This document shows, in pieces, positions 52,229 to 60,409 of a stretch of 64,000 nt of DNA. Position 1 is the stretch's first letter. Every line of letters begins with the position of its first letter. The stretch spans positions 248,001 through 312,000 of the forward strand of contig NZ_JACJUD010000005.1 of the NCBI RefSeq assembly GCF_014174475.1, given 5' to 3'. This stretch comes from Aquipseudomonas ullengensis. Its GTDB lineage: Bacteria > Pseudomonadota > Gammaproteobacteria > Pseudomonadales > Pseudomonadaceae. The position numbers and the translations under genes are program-made. The notes under the pieces are model-generated. The model had not been told where the DNA came from. It did no database searches and worked only from the letters and a program-made list of their open reading frames with translations.

Positions 52229-53110
52229 CTACCCCTGTAACGTCGCCAGCGCCTTCTCCAAGCGCTTCTCGCGGGCCGTGCGGGCGATTTCCAGCACCCC
52301 GCCGTCACGCCGCCACAGGGCAAACCACTCGGCCGGGCCGCTGGCGAAGGCTGCATCGAGATCGACACGCAAGGCCTTGAACTGGGCGAACAGCCCGGCC
52401 AGCAACAGGTGGCTGCTCGCCGCGCTCGGGCACAGGCGGGCAACTTCCGCACAGGCCGCCAGCAGGCCGAGCAGGCGCAGCTGCACGTCCTGCGGCCACT
52501 CACAGTCCTGGCCCACGCCATACAGCCAGGCGCACAGCGCCGCCAGCACGTGGAGGTCTTCGATGCTGCGGAAGGGTTTGGCGTAGGCATCCCAGCCATC
52601 GCCCGGCAAACGCTCGCAGTGAGCGTGGTCCAGGTGCAGGCGACCGTGGCTGATGTCCGGCATCAATGGCAAAGCGGGCAGCTGTTCGATGCGCACGCCG
52701 GGGTCGCCATTGCGCACCACGCCCATGGCCAACTGCGGCGACGCACCGTCCTCTTCTTCGCGGGCGACCACCAGCAGCCAGTCGGCGGCTTCGGCGGCGG
52801 TAACGAAATCCTTGCGCCCGGACAGGTGCAGGCCCGTCAGGCGCGTGGCCATGTCGGCCGGGCGCGTGCTGCGATTCTCGGTCACGCACAGCGCCCCCAG
52901 CGAACGCGGCGCGGCCGGCCACAAGGCGCGCAAGGCGCCCTGGTAGCCGGCAAGAAATGCCAGGCCCGGCGTCGCCGCCAGCCGCCCGCCGAGCACCGCC
53001 AGGGACAGCGGCGTGGCTTCACCGACCCGCTCCAGCAGCGCGCTGTACCAGCTCTCCAGATCGCTGGCGGGGAGACGGTCACGGGTGTGCAGCAGGGTTT
53101 GCCACGGCAT
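52229..53110 (-). CDS. Acyl-CoA dehydrogenase-like protein
   Basis: This 293-residue protein is short for the family (about 380). It resembles the middle and C-terminal parts: CVTENRSTRPADMATRLTGLHLSGRKDFVTAAEAADWLLVVARE and DISHGRLHLDHAHCERLPGDGWDAYAKPFRSIED. The usual catalytic Glu region is not evident, so activity is uncertain; it may be a divergent or non-catalytic paralogue. The ATG at 53110 is used; the upstream 30 codons cross the olsB control region. Confidence 0.7.
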   Translation of the reverse strand: MPWQTLLHTRDRLPASDLESWYSALLERVGEATPLSLAVLGGRLAATPGLAFLAGYQGALRALWPAAPRSLGALCVTENRSTRPADMATRLTGLHLSGRKDFVTAAEAADWLLVVAREEEDGASPQLAMGVVRNGDPGVRIEQLPALPLMPDISHGRLHLDHAHCERLPGDGWDAYAKPFRSIEDLHVLAALCAWLYGVGQDCEWPQDVQLRLLGLLAACAEVARLCPSAASSHLLLAGLFAQFKALRVDLDAAFASGPAEWFALWRRDGGVLEIARTAREKRLEKALATLQG

Positions 53111-53174
53111 GGGGAATTCCTCGTTGGATGTTCGAGCCAGCGCCCGCGGTGTCGATACACAGCAGACCCTGGAG

Positions 53175-53216
53175 GGTGTCATACAAGCATCACCGAACAT
53201 TCACGGAGGTGACACC
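53175..53216. promoter_or_regulatory. Inverted repeats in the olsB promoter region
   Basis: GGTGTCA (53175-53181) and TGACACC (53210-53216) are inverted, and GGTGTCATACAAGCATCACC also reads as GGTG-N12-CACC. TGTCAT partly resembles a Pho box half. OlsBA is phosphate-regulated in some pseudomonads, but the match is too weak to assign PhoB. Confidence 0.4.
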
Positions 53217-53294
53217 GGGTGTTTCTAGTCTGAGCTTGCCCAACAAAGTCGACCGGCCGCAACCCATCGCAGGCTGGCTTATGGAGGCTAATCG

Positions 53295-54050
53295 ATGACC
53301 CAGATCGCCCGTACCCGCGACACCACCACCGAACGCCGCCTGCAAGCCGAACGCCTGATCGGTGCCAGCGCCCTGCAGGAAGCCCAGGCGCTGCGCTTTG
53401 CCGTATTCAGCCGCGAGTTCGACGCCAAGCTCAAGGGCGCCGAACTGGGCCTGGATATGGATGACTACGACCTGCACTGCCAGCACATCGGCGTGCGCGA
53501 CCTGAACAGCGGCCGCCTGGTCGCCACCACCCGCCTGCTCGATCATCGCGCCGCCGCCACCCTCGGGCGGTTCTACAGCGAGGAAGAGTTCAGCCTGCAC
53601 GGCCTGGCCCATCTCGAAGGCCCGGTGCTGGAAATCGGCCGTACCTGCGTCGACCCGGCCTACCGCAACGGCGGCACCATCGCCGTGCTGTGGAGCGAGC
53701 TGGCCGAAGTGCTCAACGAAGGCGGCTACCGCTACCTGATGGGCTGCGCCAGCATCCCCATGCAGGACGGCGGCATCCAGGCCCAGGCGATCATGCAGCG
53801 CCTGCGCGAACGCTACCTGTGCACCGAGCACCTGCGCGCCGAGCCCAAGCACCCGCTGCCGACGCTGGACGTGCCAGGCAATGTCATCGCCGAGATGCCA
53901 CCACTGCTCAAGGCCTACATGCGCCTGGGCGCCAAGGTGTGCGGCGAGCCGTGCTGGGACCAAGACTTCCAGGTCGCCGACGTATTCATCCTGCTCAAGC
54001 GCGACGAGCTGTGCCCGCGTTATGCGCGCCACTTCAAGGCTGCGGTCTGA
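53295..54050 (+). CDS. olsB: L-ornithine N(alpha)-acyltransferase OlsB
   Basis: This 251-residue GNAT-fold enzyme transfers 3-hydroxyacyl chains from ACP to ornithine, making lyso-ornithine lipid. Family features are [42 protein letters not shown], the acyl-CoA/ACP-binding [26 protein letters not shown], and GCASIPMQ. The downstream olsA completes the pathway, although 263 bases of repeats lie between. Confidence 0.9.
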   Translation: MTQIARTRDTTTERRLQAERLIGASALQEAQALRFAVFSREFDAKLKGAELGLDMDDYDLHCQHIGVRDLNSGRLVATTRLLDHRAAATLGRFYSEEEFSLHGLAHLEGPVLEIGRTCVDPAYRNGGTIAVLWSELAEVLNEGGYRYLMGCASIPMQDGGIQAQAIMQRLRERYLCTEHLRAEPKHPLPTLDVPGNVIAEMPPLLKAYMRLGAKVCGEPCWDQDFQVADVFILLKRDELCPRYARHFKAAV

Positions 54051-54124
54051 GCACCTGTCGCGGATATCTTGAACGTCAGCCAGGCGGCGTTGCACGCAGT
54101 GACAGCCGCAGCGCCGGGGCTCAA

Positions 54125-54244
54125 CCCCTCACCCCAACCCTCTCCCAAAGGGAGAGGGAGGCAGACCGAGATGTGGGCAGGCTCGGTGTACAAGCCAGCG
54201 TCGATCGAGCCCCCTCTCCCTCCGGGAGAGGGCTGGGGTGAGGG
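54125..54244. repeat. Inverted CCCTCACCCCAACCCTCTCC repeats between olsB and olsA
   Basis: Left unit CCCCTCACCCCAACCCTCTC with its AAAGGGAGAGGG arm, and right unit CCCCTCTCCCTCCGGGAGAG followed by GGCTGGGGTGAGGG, face each other. Together they can fold into a very large hairpin. The same family occurs at 29201 and 58486. Confidence 0.72.
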
Positions 54245-54313
54245 AACGCAACAGCTGACAACCCCTGCAAAACCTCGCAACCCCACTCCACCTCCCAGCG
54301 CCCGAGAGCCTCA

Positions 54314-55087
54314 ATGAACCGACTCCGTCTCTACCTGCGCCTCACCCGTCTGGGCGCCGTGCTGCTGCTCGGCCTCGCCCTGGCCGGCGCCACCAGCCTG
54401 CTTCAGCGCCTGCGCCGCCGTGACCTGATGGGCCTGCGCCAGCGCCTGAGCCGCTGGTACCTGCGCCATCTCAGCCGCGCCCTGCCCTTCGATGTCGAGG
54501 TGCTGGGCGAGCTGCCACGCGAGCCGATGCTGTGGGTCAGCAACCATGTGTCGTGGACCGATATCCCCCTGCTCGGCCAGTTGCTGCCGCTGTCGTTCCT
54601 GTCCAAGGCCGAGGTGCGCGACTGGCCGCTGGCTGGCTGGCTGGCAGTACAGGCCGGTACGCTGTTTATCCGCCGGGGCTCGGGCGACAGCAACCTGCTG
54701 GCGCGCCAGCTGCACCGCCACCTGACCGCCAACCGCCACCTGCTGATCTTCCCCGAAGGCACCACCACCGACGGCCAGCAGGTGCGCACCTTTCACGGCC
54801 GCCTGCTGACCAGCGCCATCGAGGCCTATGTGCCGGTGCAGCCGGTGGCGATCCGTTACCTGCGTGAGGGTGCCGCCGACCCGATTGCGCCCTTTATCGG
54901 CGACGACGACCTGCTCTCGCACCTGCTGCGCCTGTTTGCCGCCGAACGGGCCACGGTGCAGATCCAGCTACTCGCCCCCATCGCCAGCCTCGGCCTGGAG
55001 CGCAACGCCCTGGCCCGCCAGGCGCAGCGCGCGGTGCAGGTGGCGTTATTTGGTGCAATGGAAGAACCCGAGCGAGCCGCAGCGTAG
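54314..55087 (+). CDS. olsA: 1-acyl-sn-glycerol-3-phosphate acyltransferase OlsA
   Basis: This 257-residue acyltransferase adds the second acyl chain to lyso-ornithine lipid. It has an N-terminal membrane segment (about 12-28), the HX4D motif NHVSWTD (about 76), the FPEGTTTDG motif (about 150) and a hydrophobic C-terminus. The ATG at 54314 follows GAGAG. The gene ends at a GTAGGGCGGGTG repeat. Confidence 0.89.
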   Translation: MNRLRLYLRLTRLGAVLLLGLALAGATSLLQRLRRRDLMGLRQRLSRWYLRHLSRALPFDVEVLGELPREPMLWVSNHVSWTDIPLLGQLLPLSFLSKAEVRDWPLAGWLAVQAGTLFIRRGSGDSNLLARQLHRHLTANRHLLIFPEGTTTDGQQVRTFHGRLLTSAIEAYVPVQPVAIRYLREGAADPIAPFIGDDDLLSHLLRLFAAERATVQIQLLAPIASLGLERNALARQAQRAVQVALFGAMEEPERAAA

Positions 55088-55344
55088 GGCGGGTGGAACC
55101 CGCGTCGGCTGCTACGCAGGTTTCACCCGCCCTACCTCGGTTTCAGATGGTTTCCACGCCAAGCGTGGGGCCAATAAACACCAGCCGCGCCGACAAAGCG
55201 CTGCAACTCGGGGCCGCAACGTAGGGTGGATCGCGCTTCACCGATCCACCGAGCGGGGCTATGTTGGATGAACAGAGCGTCATCCACCCTACGGTGCTTG
55301 TGTGCGCTGCTGACCGTCCGATCGCCAGCAAGCTGGCTCCTACA
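55084..55344. repeat. Composite repeat island with a copied piece of acpH
   Basis: The interval contains a GTAGGGCGGGTGGAACCCGCG palindrome (55084-55135), a 23-base copy of the acpH 3' end at 55190-55212 (also at 55362-55384), a GTAGGGTGGATC/ATCCACCCTAC palindrome (about 55219-55292), and a half REP (55320-55344). The half REP overlaps the last codons of acpH and supplies its TAG stop. No gene is seen in the 252 bases 55088-55339. Confidence 0.72.
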
Positions 55345-55921
55345 ACAGCGACTCGGCGTCACCGACAAAGCGCTGCAACTCGGGGTAGAACGCCCGGAAA
55401 TCCTCACTGAGCGGCTCGTACAAACGCTCCAGCTCGGCCATCGCACCATCCAGCAAGTGCGGCCGTGACAGGCGTCGGCTCATGCCCTGCAGCACCGGTT
55501 GCAGCACGGAAAACTCTCGATAGCTGCCGAGCCAGTCCTGGGCCGCCATGCGCGGGGCGATGTAGGCCAGGCGCTCGGGTAGCTGCGTCTCGGCATCCAG
55601 CACCGCGTAGACCCGCGCAGTGAACTGCGCCAACGGCTCGTCCGCGTAGTCGTGCCAGTGGCGCGCCAGGCAGTGGTCAAAAAACAGGTCGAGCAGAATG
55701 CCCGAGGTGCGCCGCCGCTCGACGGGGAAACGCGCACGCGCCTGCTCGGTCAGCGGGTGGCGATCGGTGAATACGTCGATGCGTCGGTGCAGGCGAATGG
55801 CCGCCTCGATCTGTGGCGAGAAACGCCCCTCCAGTCGCCCTTTGACGAAGTCGCCATACAGGCTGCCCAGCAGTTGCGCCGGAGCGTTGCCACCGAGGTG
55901 CAGGTGAGCCAGGTAGTTCAT
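55340..55921 (-). CDS. acpH: ACP phosphodiesterase-like protein AcpH
   Basis: This 193-residue HD-like phosphodiesterase removes the phosphopantetheine arm from acyl carrier protein. It begins MNYLAHLHLGGNAPAQLLGSLYGDFVKG and has LHRRIDVFTDRHPLTEQARARF and DLFFDHCLARHWHDYA, matching AcpH. The C-terminus (FVGDAESLL) and TAG stop fall at a half REP; a 23-base copy of the preceding codons lies beyond it, so the end of the gene has been remodelled. It overlaps the AraC gene by four bases. Confidence 0.85.
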   Translation of the reverse strand: MNYLAHLHLGGNAPAQLLGSLYGDFVKGRLEGRFSPQIEAAIRLHRRIDVFTDRHPLTEQARARFPVERRRTSGILLDLFFDHCLARHWHDYADEPLAQFTARVYAVLDAETQLPERLAYIAPRMAAQDWLGSYREFSVLQPVLQGMSRRLSRPHLLDGAMAELERLYEPLSEDFRAFYPELQRFVGDAESLL

Positions 55922-56958
55922 GGCCGCAATACCTCGGCGCTGCCGGAGCGCCAGGCATTGGGCGTCATGCCCAGCCAGCGGCGAAAGGTGCGACTGAAAT
56001 TGCTGCTGTCCTGGTAGCCCAGGCGCTCGGCAACCCGCTCGACACTCAGCGGCGTGTTCAGCAGCAACCAGCAGGCGAGCTCCTGGCGCACCTCGTCGAG
56101 CAGTTGCTGGTAGGTGGTGCCCTCGTCGCGCAGGCGGCGGATCAGCGTGCGCTCGGACAGGTGGAACTCCTCGGCCAGTTGCTCCAGCGTCGGGTAGCGC
56201 TCCTCGCAGGCCAGCAGGCGCAGCTGCACACGGCTGGTCCAGTCGCCGCCCTGTTCGGCGCCGAGCAGCAGGTGCTCGCAGTCACGCAGGGCCAGGCGTG
56301 CGGCACTGGCATCGGCGCTCAGGCTCGGCCGTTCGAGCCAGGCCAGCGGCAGGCTGACGCGGTAGCAGTCGGCCGAGAAGGTCACCGCGCCGCCGAGCAG
56401 TTCGCGGTAGCGCGCGCTCCAGGCCGGCTCAGCGAAGGGGAAGTCGAACTGCACGGCCCCCGACGGCAGCGGGCCGCAGACCATTTCCAGCAACCGCAGA
56501 AATGTCCCGGCCAGGGTCGAGAGGATGTATTCGCGCACATCACCCAGATCGAAATCCTCATCGGCACTCAGGCAATAGCGCTCACCCACCTGGTGGCCGG
56601 TCAGGCGCAGGCTGCTCAGGCGCAGCACGCTGAAGCGCTCGACCACCTGCAGCACACCGCGCAGGTCGGCACAGGCCACCGCCGCATAGCCCACCGGGCC
56701 GTGGGCGTAGACCTGGGTGGCGCAGCCGGTTTCCAGGCCCAGCCAGGGGCACTCGGTGAGCTGCACCGCACGCCTTACCAGGCGCTGCACCTGGGCGAAA
56801 CTCAGGCGGCGGTTGTCGCTGTGCAGGTGCGCCCAATCAAGGCCGGTGCCCTCCATTACCTGCGCTTCGCTGAAGCCATGCTGGCACAGCGCCGCACACA
56901 ACAGGCGGGCGTAGATGGGGTGCAGGCAAGGCTGCAGCGGCGAAACACTGGATTGCAT
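55918..56958 (-). CDS. AraC family regulator next to alkB
   Basis: This 346-residue regulator has a PF12625-type N-terminal domain (MQSSVSPLQPCLHPIYARLLCAALCQHGFSEAQVMEGTGLDWAHL) and the AraC HTH pair (LEQLAEEFHLSERTLIRRLRDEGTTYQQLLDEVR and LSVERVAERLGYQDSSNFSRTFRRWLGMTPNAWR). The ATG at 56958 is the natural start; the extension to 57096 crosses the alkB promoter. Divergence from alkB makes it the likely activator of alkane oxidation. Confidence 0.88.
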   Translation of the reverse strand: MQSSVSPLQPCLHPIYARLLCAALCQHGFSEAQVMEGTGLDWAHLHSDNRRLSFAQVQRLVRRAVQLTECPWLGLETGCATQVYAHGPVGYAAVACADLRGVLQVVERFSVLRLSSLRLTGHQVGERYCLSADEDFDLGDVREYILSTLAGTFLRLLEMVCGPLPSGAVQFDFPFAEPAWSARYRELLGGAVTFSADCYRVSLPLAWLERPSLSADASAARLALRDCEHLLLGAEQGGDWTSRVQLRLLACEERYPTLEQLAEEFHLSERTLIRRLRDEGTTYQQLLDEVRQELACWLLLNTPLSVERVAERLGYQDSSNFSRTFRRWLGMTPNAWRSGSAEVLRP

Positions 56959-57082
56959 GGGGCGCTCCGGCAACGGGCTGAAGTTGTCACCATATGACGA
57001 TTTATTGCCCGACTCAACGGTTCTGTCCTTGCCCAACCCGGCCCATGCTGGACCCAGGTCGAAGAACCTCGGAGAGAACAAG

Positions 57083-58252
57083 ATGACCACGCTCAACCCC
57101 GCACTGCCCTACCGTGATCGCAAACGCCCGCTGTGGCTGATGTCCCTGTTCGTGCCGGCACTGGGCCTGATCGGCCCGGCGCTGTACCTGCTGGTCGCGC
57201 CCCTGAATGCCTGGCTGTGGCTGTCGCCAGCGTTCTTCTACTTCGGCATTCCGCTGCTCGATGCGCTGATCGGCGAAGACCCGAGCAACCCGCCGGAAGA
57301 GGCCGTGCCCGGACTGGAAGCCGACCCCTACTACCGCTGGATCACCTACCTGCTGGTACCGCTGCTGTGGCTGGGTTTCATCGCCAACGCGGCGTTCGTC
57401 GCCACCCAGCCGCTGGCCTGGCATGGCGTGCTGGCGATGATCATTTCCACCGGCGGCGGCCTGGGGTTCGCCATCAACCTCGGCCACGAAATGGGCCACA
57501 AGAAAAGTGCACTGGAACGCTGGCTGGGCAAAATCGCCCTGGCCCTGTGCTGCTACGGGCATTTCTACATCGAGCACAACCGCGGCCATCATCGCGACGT
57601 GGCGACCCCGGTGGACCCGGCTTCCTCGCGCATGGGCGAGCACATCTACCGCTTCGTGCTGCGCGAATTGCCTGGCGGCTTTCGCCGCGCCTGGCAGTTG
57701 GAAAAGGAGCGCCTGGCACGCTGCAACCAATCGCCCTGGAGCCTGGGCAACGAAGTGCTGCAACCGGCGCTGATCAGCCTGGCGCTGTACGGCGGGCTGG
57801 TCGCGGTGTTCGGCATCGCCCTGCTGCCCTACCTGCTGCTCACGGCCTTCTGGGGCGCCTTCCAGCTGACCTCGGCCAACTACCTGGAGCACTACGGCCT
57901 GCTGCGCCGCAAACTGGACAACGGCCGCTACGAGATTTGCCAGCCGCACCATTCGTGGAACAGCAATCACCTGTTCTCCAACTGGGCGCTGTTCCACCTG
58001 CAACGGCACTCCGACCACCACGCCCACCCGACCCGGCGCTACCAGTCGCTGCGCAACTTCGAAAACCTGCCGCGCCTGCCCAGCGGTTACTTCGGCATGT
58101 ACCTGCTGGCGTACTGCCCGCCGCTGTGGTTCCGCGTGATGAACCCGCGCCTGCTGCAGGCAGTGAATGGCGAGACGGCGCGGATCAACTTCCAGCCCGG
58201 CCATCGCGAGCGCCTGATGCGCCAGTACCACCTGCAGGATGCGCCGGCATGA
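57083..58252 (+). CDS. alkB: Alkane 1-monooxygenase AlkB
   Basis: This 389-residue integral membrane diiron hydroxylase oxidises medium-chain alkanes to 1-alkanols. It has about six helices and the three histidine boxes: HEMGH at 135-139, EHNRGHH (His165, 169, 170), and the third box RHSDHHAH (His309, 312, 313, 315). NYLEHYGLLR is also conserved. The ATG at 57083 follows GGAGAG; the frame further upstream overlaps the AraC gene. Electrons come from rubredoxin, whose gene overlaps by four bases. Confidence 0.94.
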   Translation: MTTLNPALPYRDRKRPLWLMSLFVPALGLIGPALYLLVAPLNAWLWLSPAFFYFGIPLLDALIGEDPSNPPEEAVPGLEADPYYRWITYLLVPLLWLGFIANAAFVATQPLAWHGVLAMIISTGGGLGFAINLGHEMGHKKSALERWLGKIALALCCYGHFYIEHNRGHHRDVATPVDPASSRMGEHIYRFVLRELPGGFRRAWQLEKERLARCNQSPWSLGNEVLQPALISLALYGGLVAVFGIALLPYLLLTAFWGAFQLTSANYLEHYGLLRRKLDNGRYEICQPHHSWNSNHLFSNWALFHLQRHSDHHAHPTRRYQSLRNFENLPRLPSGYFGMYLLAYCPPLWFRVMNPRLLQAVNGETARINFQPGHRERLMRQYHLQDAPA

Positions 58253-58419
58253 GCCAGTTCCAATGCCCGGAATGCGGCTATCGCTATGACGAGGAGCGCG
58301 GCGAACCGCATCAGGGCTATGCAGCGGGAACCGCCTGGGAGGCGCTGCCTGATGACTTTGCCTGTCCGGATTGTGCGGTACGGGTGAAGGCGGATTTCGA
58401 GGAAGTGCCGGGCGCCTGA
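58249..58419 (+). CDS. Rubredoxin, AlkG1 type
   Basis: This 56-residue iron protein has the two Cys pairs CPECGY (residues 6-11) and CPDCAVRVKADF (about 39-50), which bind one Fe. The second pair reads CPDCAVR plus an extra residue before the Phe, as in the N-terminal AlkG1 domain of GPo1 AlkG, rather than CPDCGVGKxxF of AlkG2 rubredoxins that reduce AlkB. It overlaps alkB (ATGA). Confidence 0.9.
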   Translation: MSQFQCPECGYRYDEERGEPHQGYAAGTAWEALPDDFACPDCAVRVKADFEEVPGA

Positions 58420-58485
58420 CCTCCTCTTTTCTGGGAAAGGGCCCCGCAAGGACTACCGCTCAGCTTACTGCCAGCCTCAGCAAAG

Positions 58486-58627
58486 CCCCCTCACCCTAGC
58501 CCTCTCCCCAAAGGGGAGAGGGAATGGTCTTGTGTCAGCCGCCGGCTCTGTCGCAGCCCCACCCTATTCATCAAAGGCACACCGGACTGCCCCCTCTCCC
58601 CTCTGGGGAGAGGGTTGGGGTGAGGGG
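58486..58627. repeat. Inverted CCCTCACCCTAGCCCTCTCC repeats
   Basis: CCCCCTCACCCTAGCCCTC with AAAGGGGAGAGGG, and CCCCTCTCCCCTCTGGGGAG with AGGGTTGGGGTGAGGGG, face each other. They fill about a third of the 425-base gap 58420-58844. The rest (58628-58786) shows nothing I can assign. Confidence 0.75.
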
Positions 58628-58786
58628 TCGAGCCACCATCCAGCCCTCCGGTTGCCCGCAAGAATATCTCCAGCCCTGACCTGCGACTTATCAACCCTGC
58701 CAACAACCAACCCGCCCGCACCACTCGCCCCTACCAAAAACCGTCATCAGCCCTGTCGATAATCAGTATCGGCACAAACGATCCGC

Positions 58787-58828
58787 ATATCGTCCCTTCT
58801 CGATATAAAGTTCGTCCCACCTCGATAT
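58787..58828 (+). promoter_or_regulatory. Operator of the ArsR-type regulator
   Basis: ATATCG (58787-58792) and CGATAT (58801-58806) are inverted with an eight-base spacer. A third CGATAT (58823-58828) lies 16 bases before the start codon. The CTCGATATA sequence is repeated directly (58799 and 58821). Confidence 0.6.
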
Positions 58829-58844
58829 ACCAGTGATCAACACC

Positions 58845-59150
58845 ATGGCGACGCCCCTCGACATCGACGAAATCATCAAGGCCCTGGCCCACCCGGTTCG
58901 CCGTGAAATCCTGCAATGGCTGAAAGAGCCGGAGCAGCATTTCCCCGACCAGGACCATCCGCTGGAGATCGGCGTGTGCGCGGGCCAGTTCGAGCGCTGC
59001 GGCCTGTCGCAGTCGACCGTTTCCGTGCACCTCGCCACCTTGCAACGCGCTGGCCTGATCAGCAGCAAGAAGGTCGGCCAATGGAGCTTCTTCAAGCGTA
59101 ACGAAGAGGTCATCCAGGCCTTCCTCAAAGACTTCAACGCCCAACTCTAA
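58845..59150 (+). CDS. ArsR-type winged-helix regulator, probably thiol or redox sensing
   Basis: This 101-residue repressor has a winged helix (IIKALAHPVRREILQWL, then LSQSTVSVHLATLQRAGLISSKKVGQWSFFKRN). It lacks the ELCVC metal site; instead two cysteines lie before the recognition helix (IGVCAGQFERCGLSQ, about residues 44-55). It precedes an MFS exporter and an Old Yellow Enzyme, a combination typical of electrophile- or quinone-induced detoxification. I use the ATG at 58845; a GTG four codons earlier is possible. Confidence 0.85.
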   Translation: MATPLDIDEIIKALAHPVRREILQWLKEPEQHFPDQDHPLEIGVCAGQFERCGLSQSTVSVHLATLQRAGLISSKKVGQWSFFKRNEEVIQAFLKDFNAQL

Positions 59151-59207
59151 GACCCACCCTGCGCGTTATCGCAGGCACTTTTTTCAAGAATCCCCAGGAG
59201 CAGGCCC

Positions 59208-60377
59208 ATGCCTCTTTCGCTTCTCGTCCTCGCTTTATCCGCGTTTGCCATCGGCACCACGGAGTTCGTCATCATGGGCCTGCTGCCGGATGTTGCCGCC
59301 GACCTCGGCGTGAGTATTCCCGGCGCCGGCTGGCTGGTTACCGGTTATGCCCTGGGCGTGGCCATCGGCGCGCCGTTCATGGCCCTGGTCACCTCCAATT
59401 GGCCACGCAAGGCCGCCCTGCTCGCACTGATGAGCATCTTCATCCTCGGCAACCTGCTCTGCGCCACCGCCACCGACTACGAATTGCTGATGATCGCCCG
59501 GGTGGTCACCGCGCTGTGCCACGGCGCCTTCTTCGGCATCGGTTCGGTGGTCGCCGCCAGCCTGGTTCCGGAGAACCGCAAGGCCTCGGCCGTAGCCCTG
59601 ATGTTCACCGGCCTGACCCTGGCCAACGTGCTTGGCGTACCGTTGGGCACCGCACTGGGCCAGGCAGCCGGCTGGCGCTCGACCTTCTGGGCAGTCACTG
59701 CCATTGGCGTGCTGGCGCTGATCGGTCTGTGGCGTGTGCTGCCGACCAAACGTGACGAACAACCGGCCAACCTGCGCAATGAACTGGCCGCCCTGCGTGG
59801 TGCCGGGTTCTGGCTGGCGCTGAGCACCACGGTGCTGTTCTCCGCCGCCGTATTCGCCCTGTTCACCTACATCGCCCCGCTGCTCGGCGACGTGACCGGC
59901 GTGTCGCCGCGCGGCATCACCTGGAGCCTGCTGCTGATCGGCCTGGGCCTGACCCTCGGCAACCTGCTCGGCGGCAAGCTGGCCGACTGGCGCCTGGCGA
60001 CCACCCTGTGCGGTGTATTCATCGCCCTGGCGCTGCTCTCCACCCTGTTCAGCTGGACCAGCCATACGCTGATCCCCGCAGAAATCACCCTGTTCCTCTG
60101 GGCCACCGCCGCCTTCGCTGCTGTTCCAGCCCTGCAGATCAACGTGATGACCTTCGGCCAGGCCGCACCGAACCTGGTGTCCACCCTCAACATCGGCGCG
60201 TTCAACCTGGGCAATGCCCTGGGCGCGTGGATTGGCGGCGTGGTCATCAGCCAGGGCCTGGGCCTGACCAGTGTGCCGCTGGCCGCTGCGGTACTCGCCG
60301 GCTTAGCCCTGCTCGCCACCCTGCTGACCTTTTCCCTCGGCAACGCCACCAGCGCCGCCGACGTTGTACTCGACTGA
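59208..60377 (+). CDS. MFS transporter (AraJ/YdhP-like DHA1 family)
   Basis: This 389-residue, 12-helix exporter begins MPLSLLVLALSAFAIGTTEFVIMGLLPDVAADLGVSIPGAGWLVTGYALGVAIGAP, a strong signature of the YdhP/AraJ group. Second gene of the regulator-MFS-OYE cassette. It is preceded by CAGGAG and lies 57 bases after the regulator. It may export the same electrophile or its product. Confidence 0.9.
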   Translation: MPLSLLVLALSAFAIGTTEFVIMGLLPDVAADLGVSIPGAGWLVTGYALGVAIGAPFMALVTSNWPRKAALLALMSIFILGNLLCATATDYELLMIARVVTALCHGAFFGIGSVVAASLVPENRKASAVALMFTGLTLANVLGVPLGTALGQAAGWRSTFWAVTAIGVLALIGLWRVLPTKRDEQPANLRNELAALRGAGFWLALSTTVLFSAAVFALFTYIAPLLGDVTGVSPRGITWSLLLIGLGLTLGNLLGGKLADWRLATTLCGVFIALALLSTLFSWTSHTLIPAEITLFLWATAAFAAVPALQINVMTFGQAAPNLVSTLNIGAFNLGNALGAWIGGVVISQGLGLTSVPLAAAVLAGLALLATLLTFSLGNATSAADVVLD

Positions 60378-60409
60378 CCCCGTACTCGACTGATCCAAGG
60401 AGACTCACC

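Noticed and set aside
54125..54244. CRISPR-like repeated sequence
   Set aside because: The units are inverted, few and lack regular spacers. They are REP-type palindromes.
57014..58231. 405-residue minus-strand frame over alkB
   Set aside because: It is antisense to alkB with its three complete histidine boxes.
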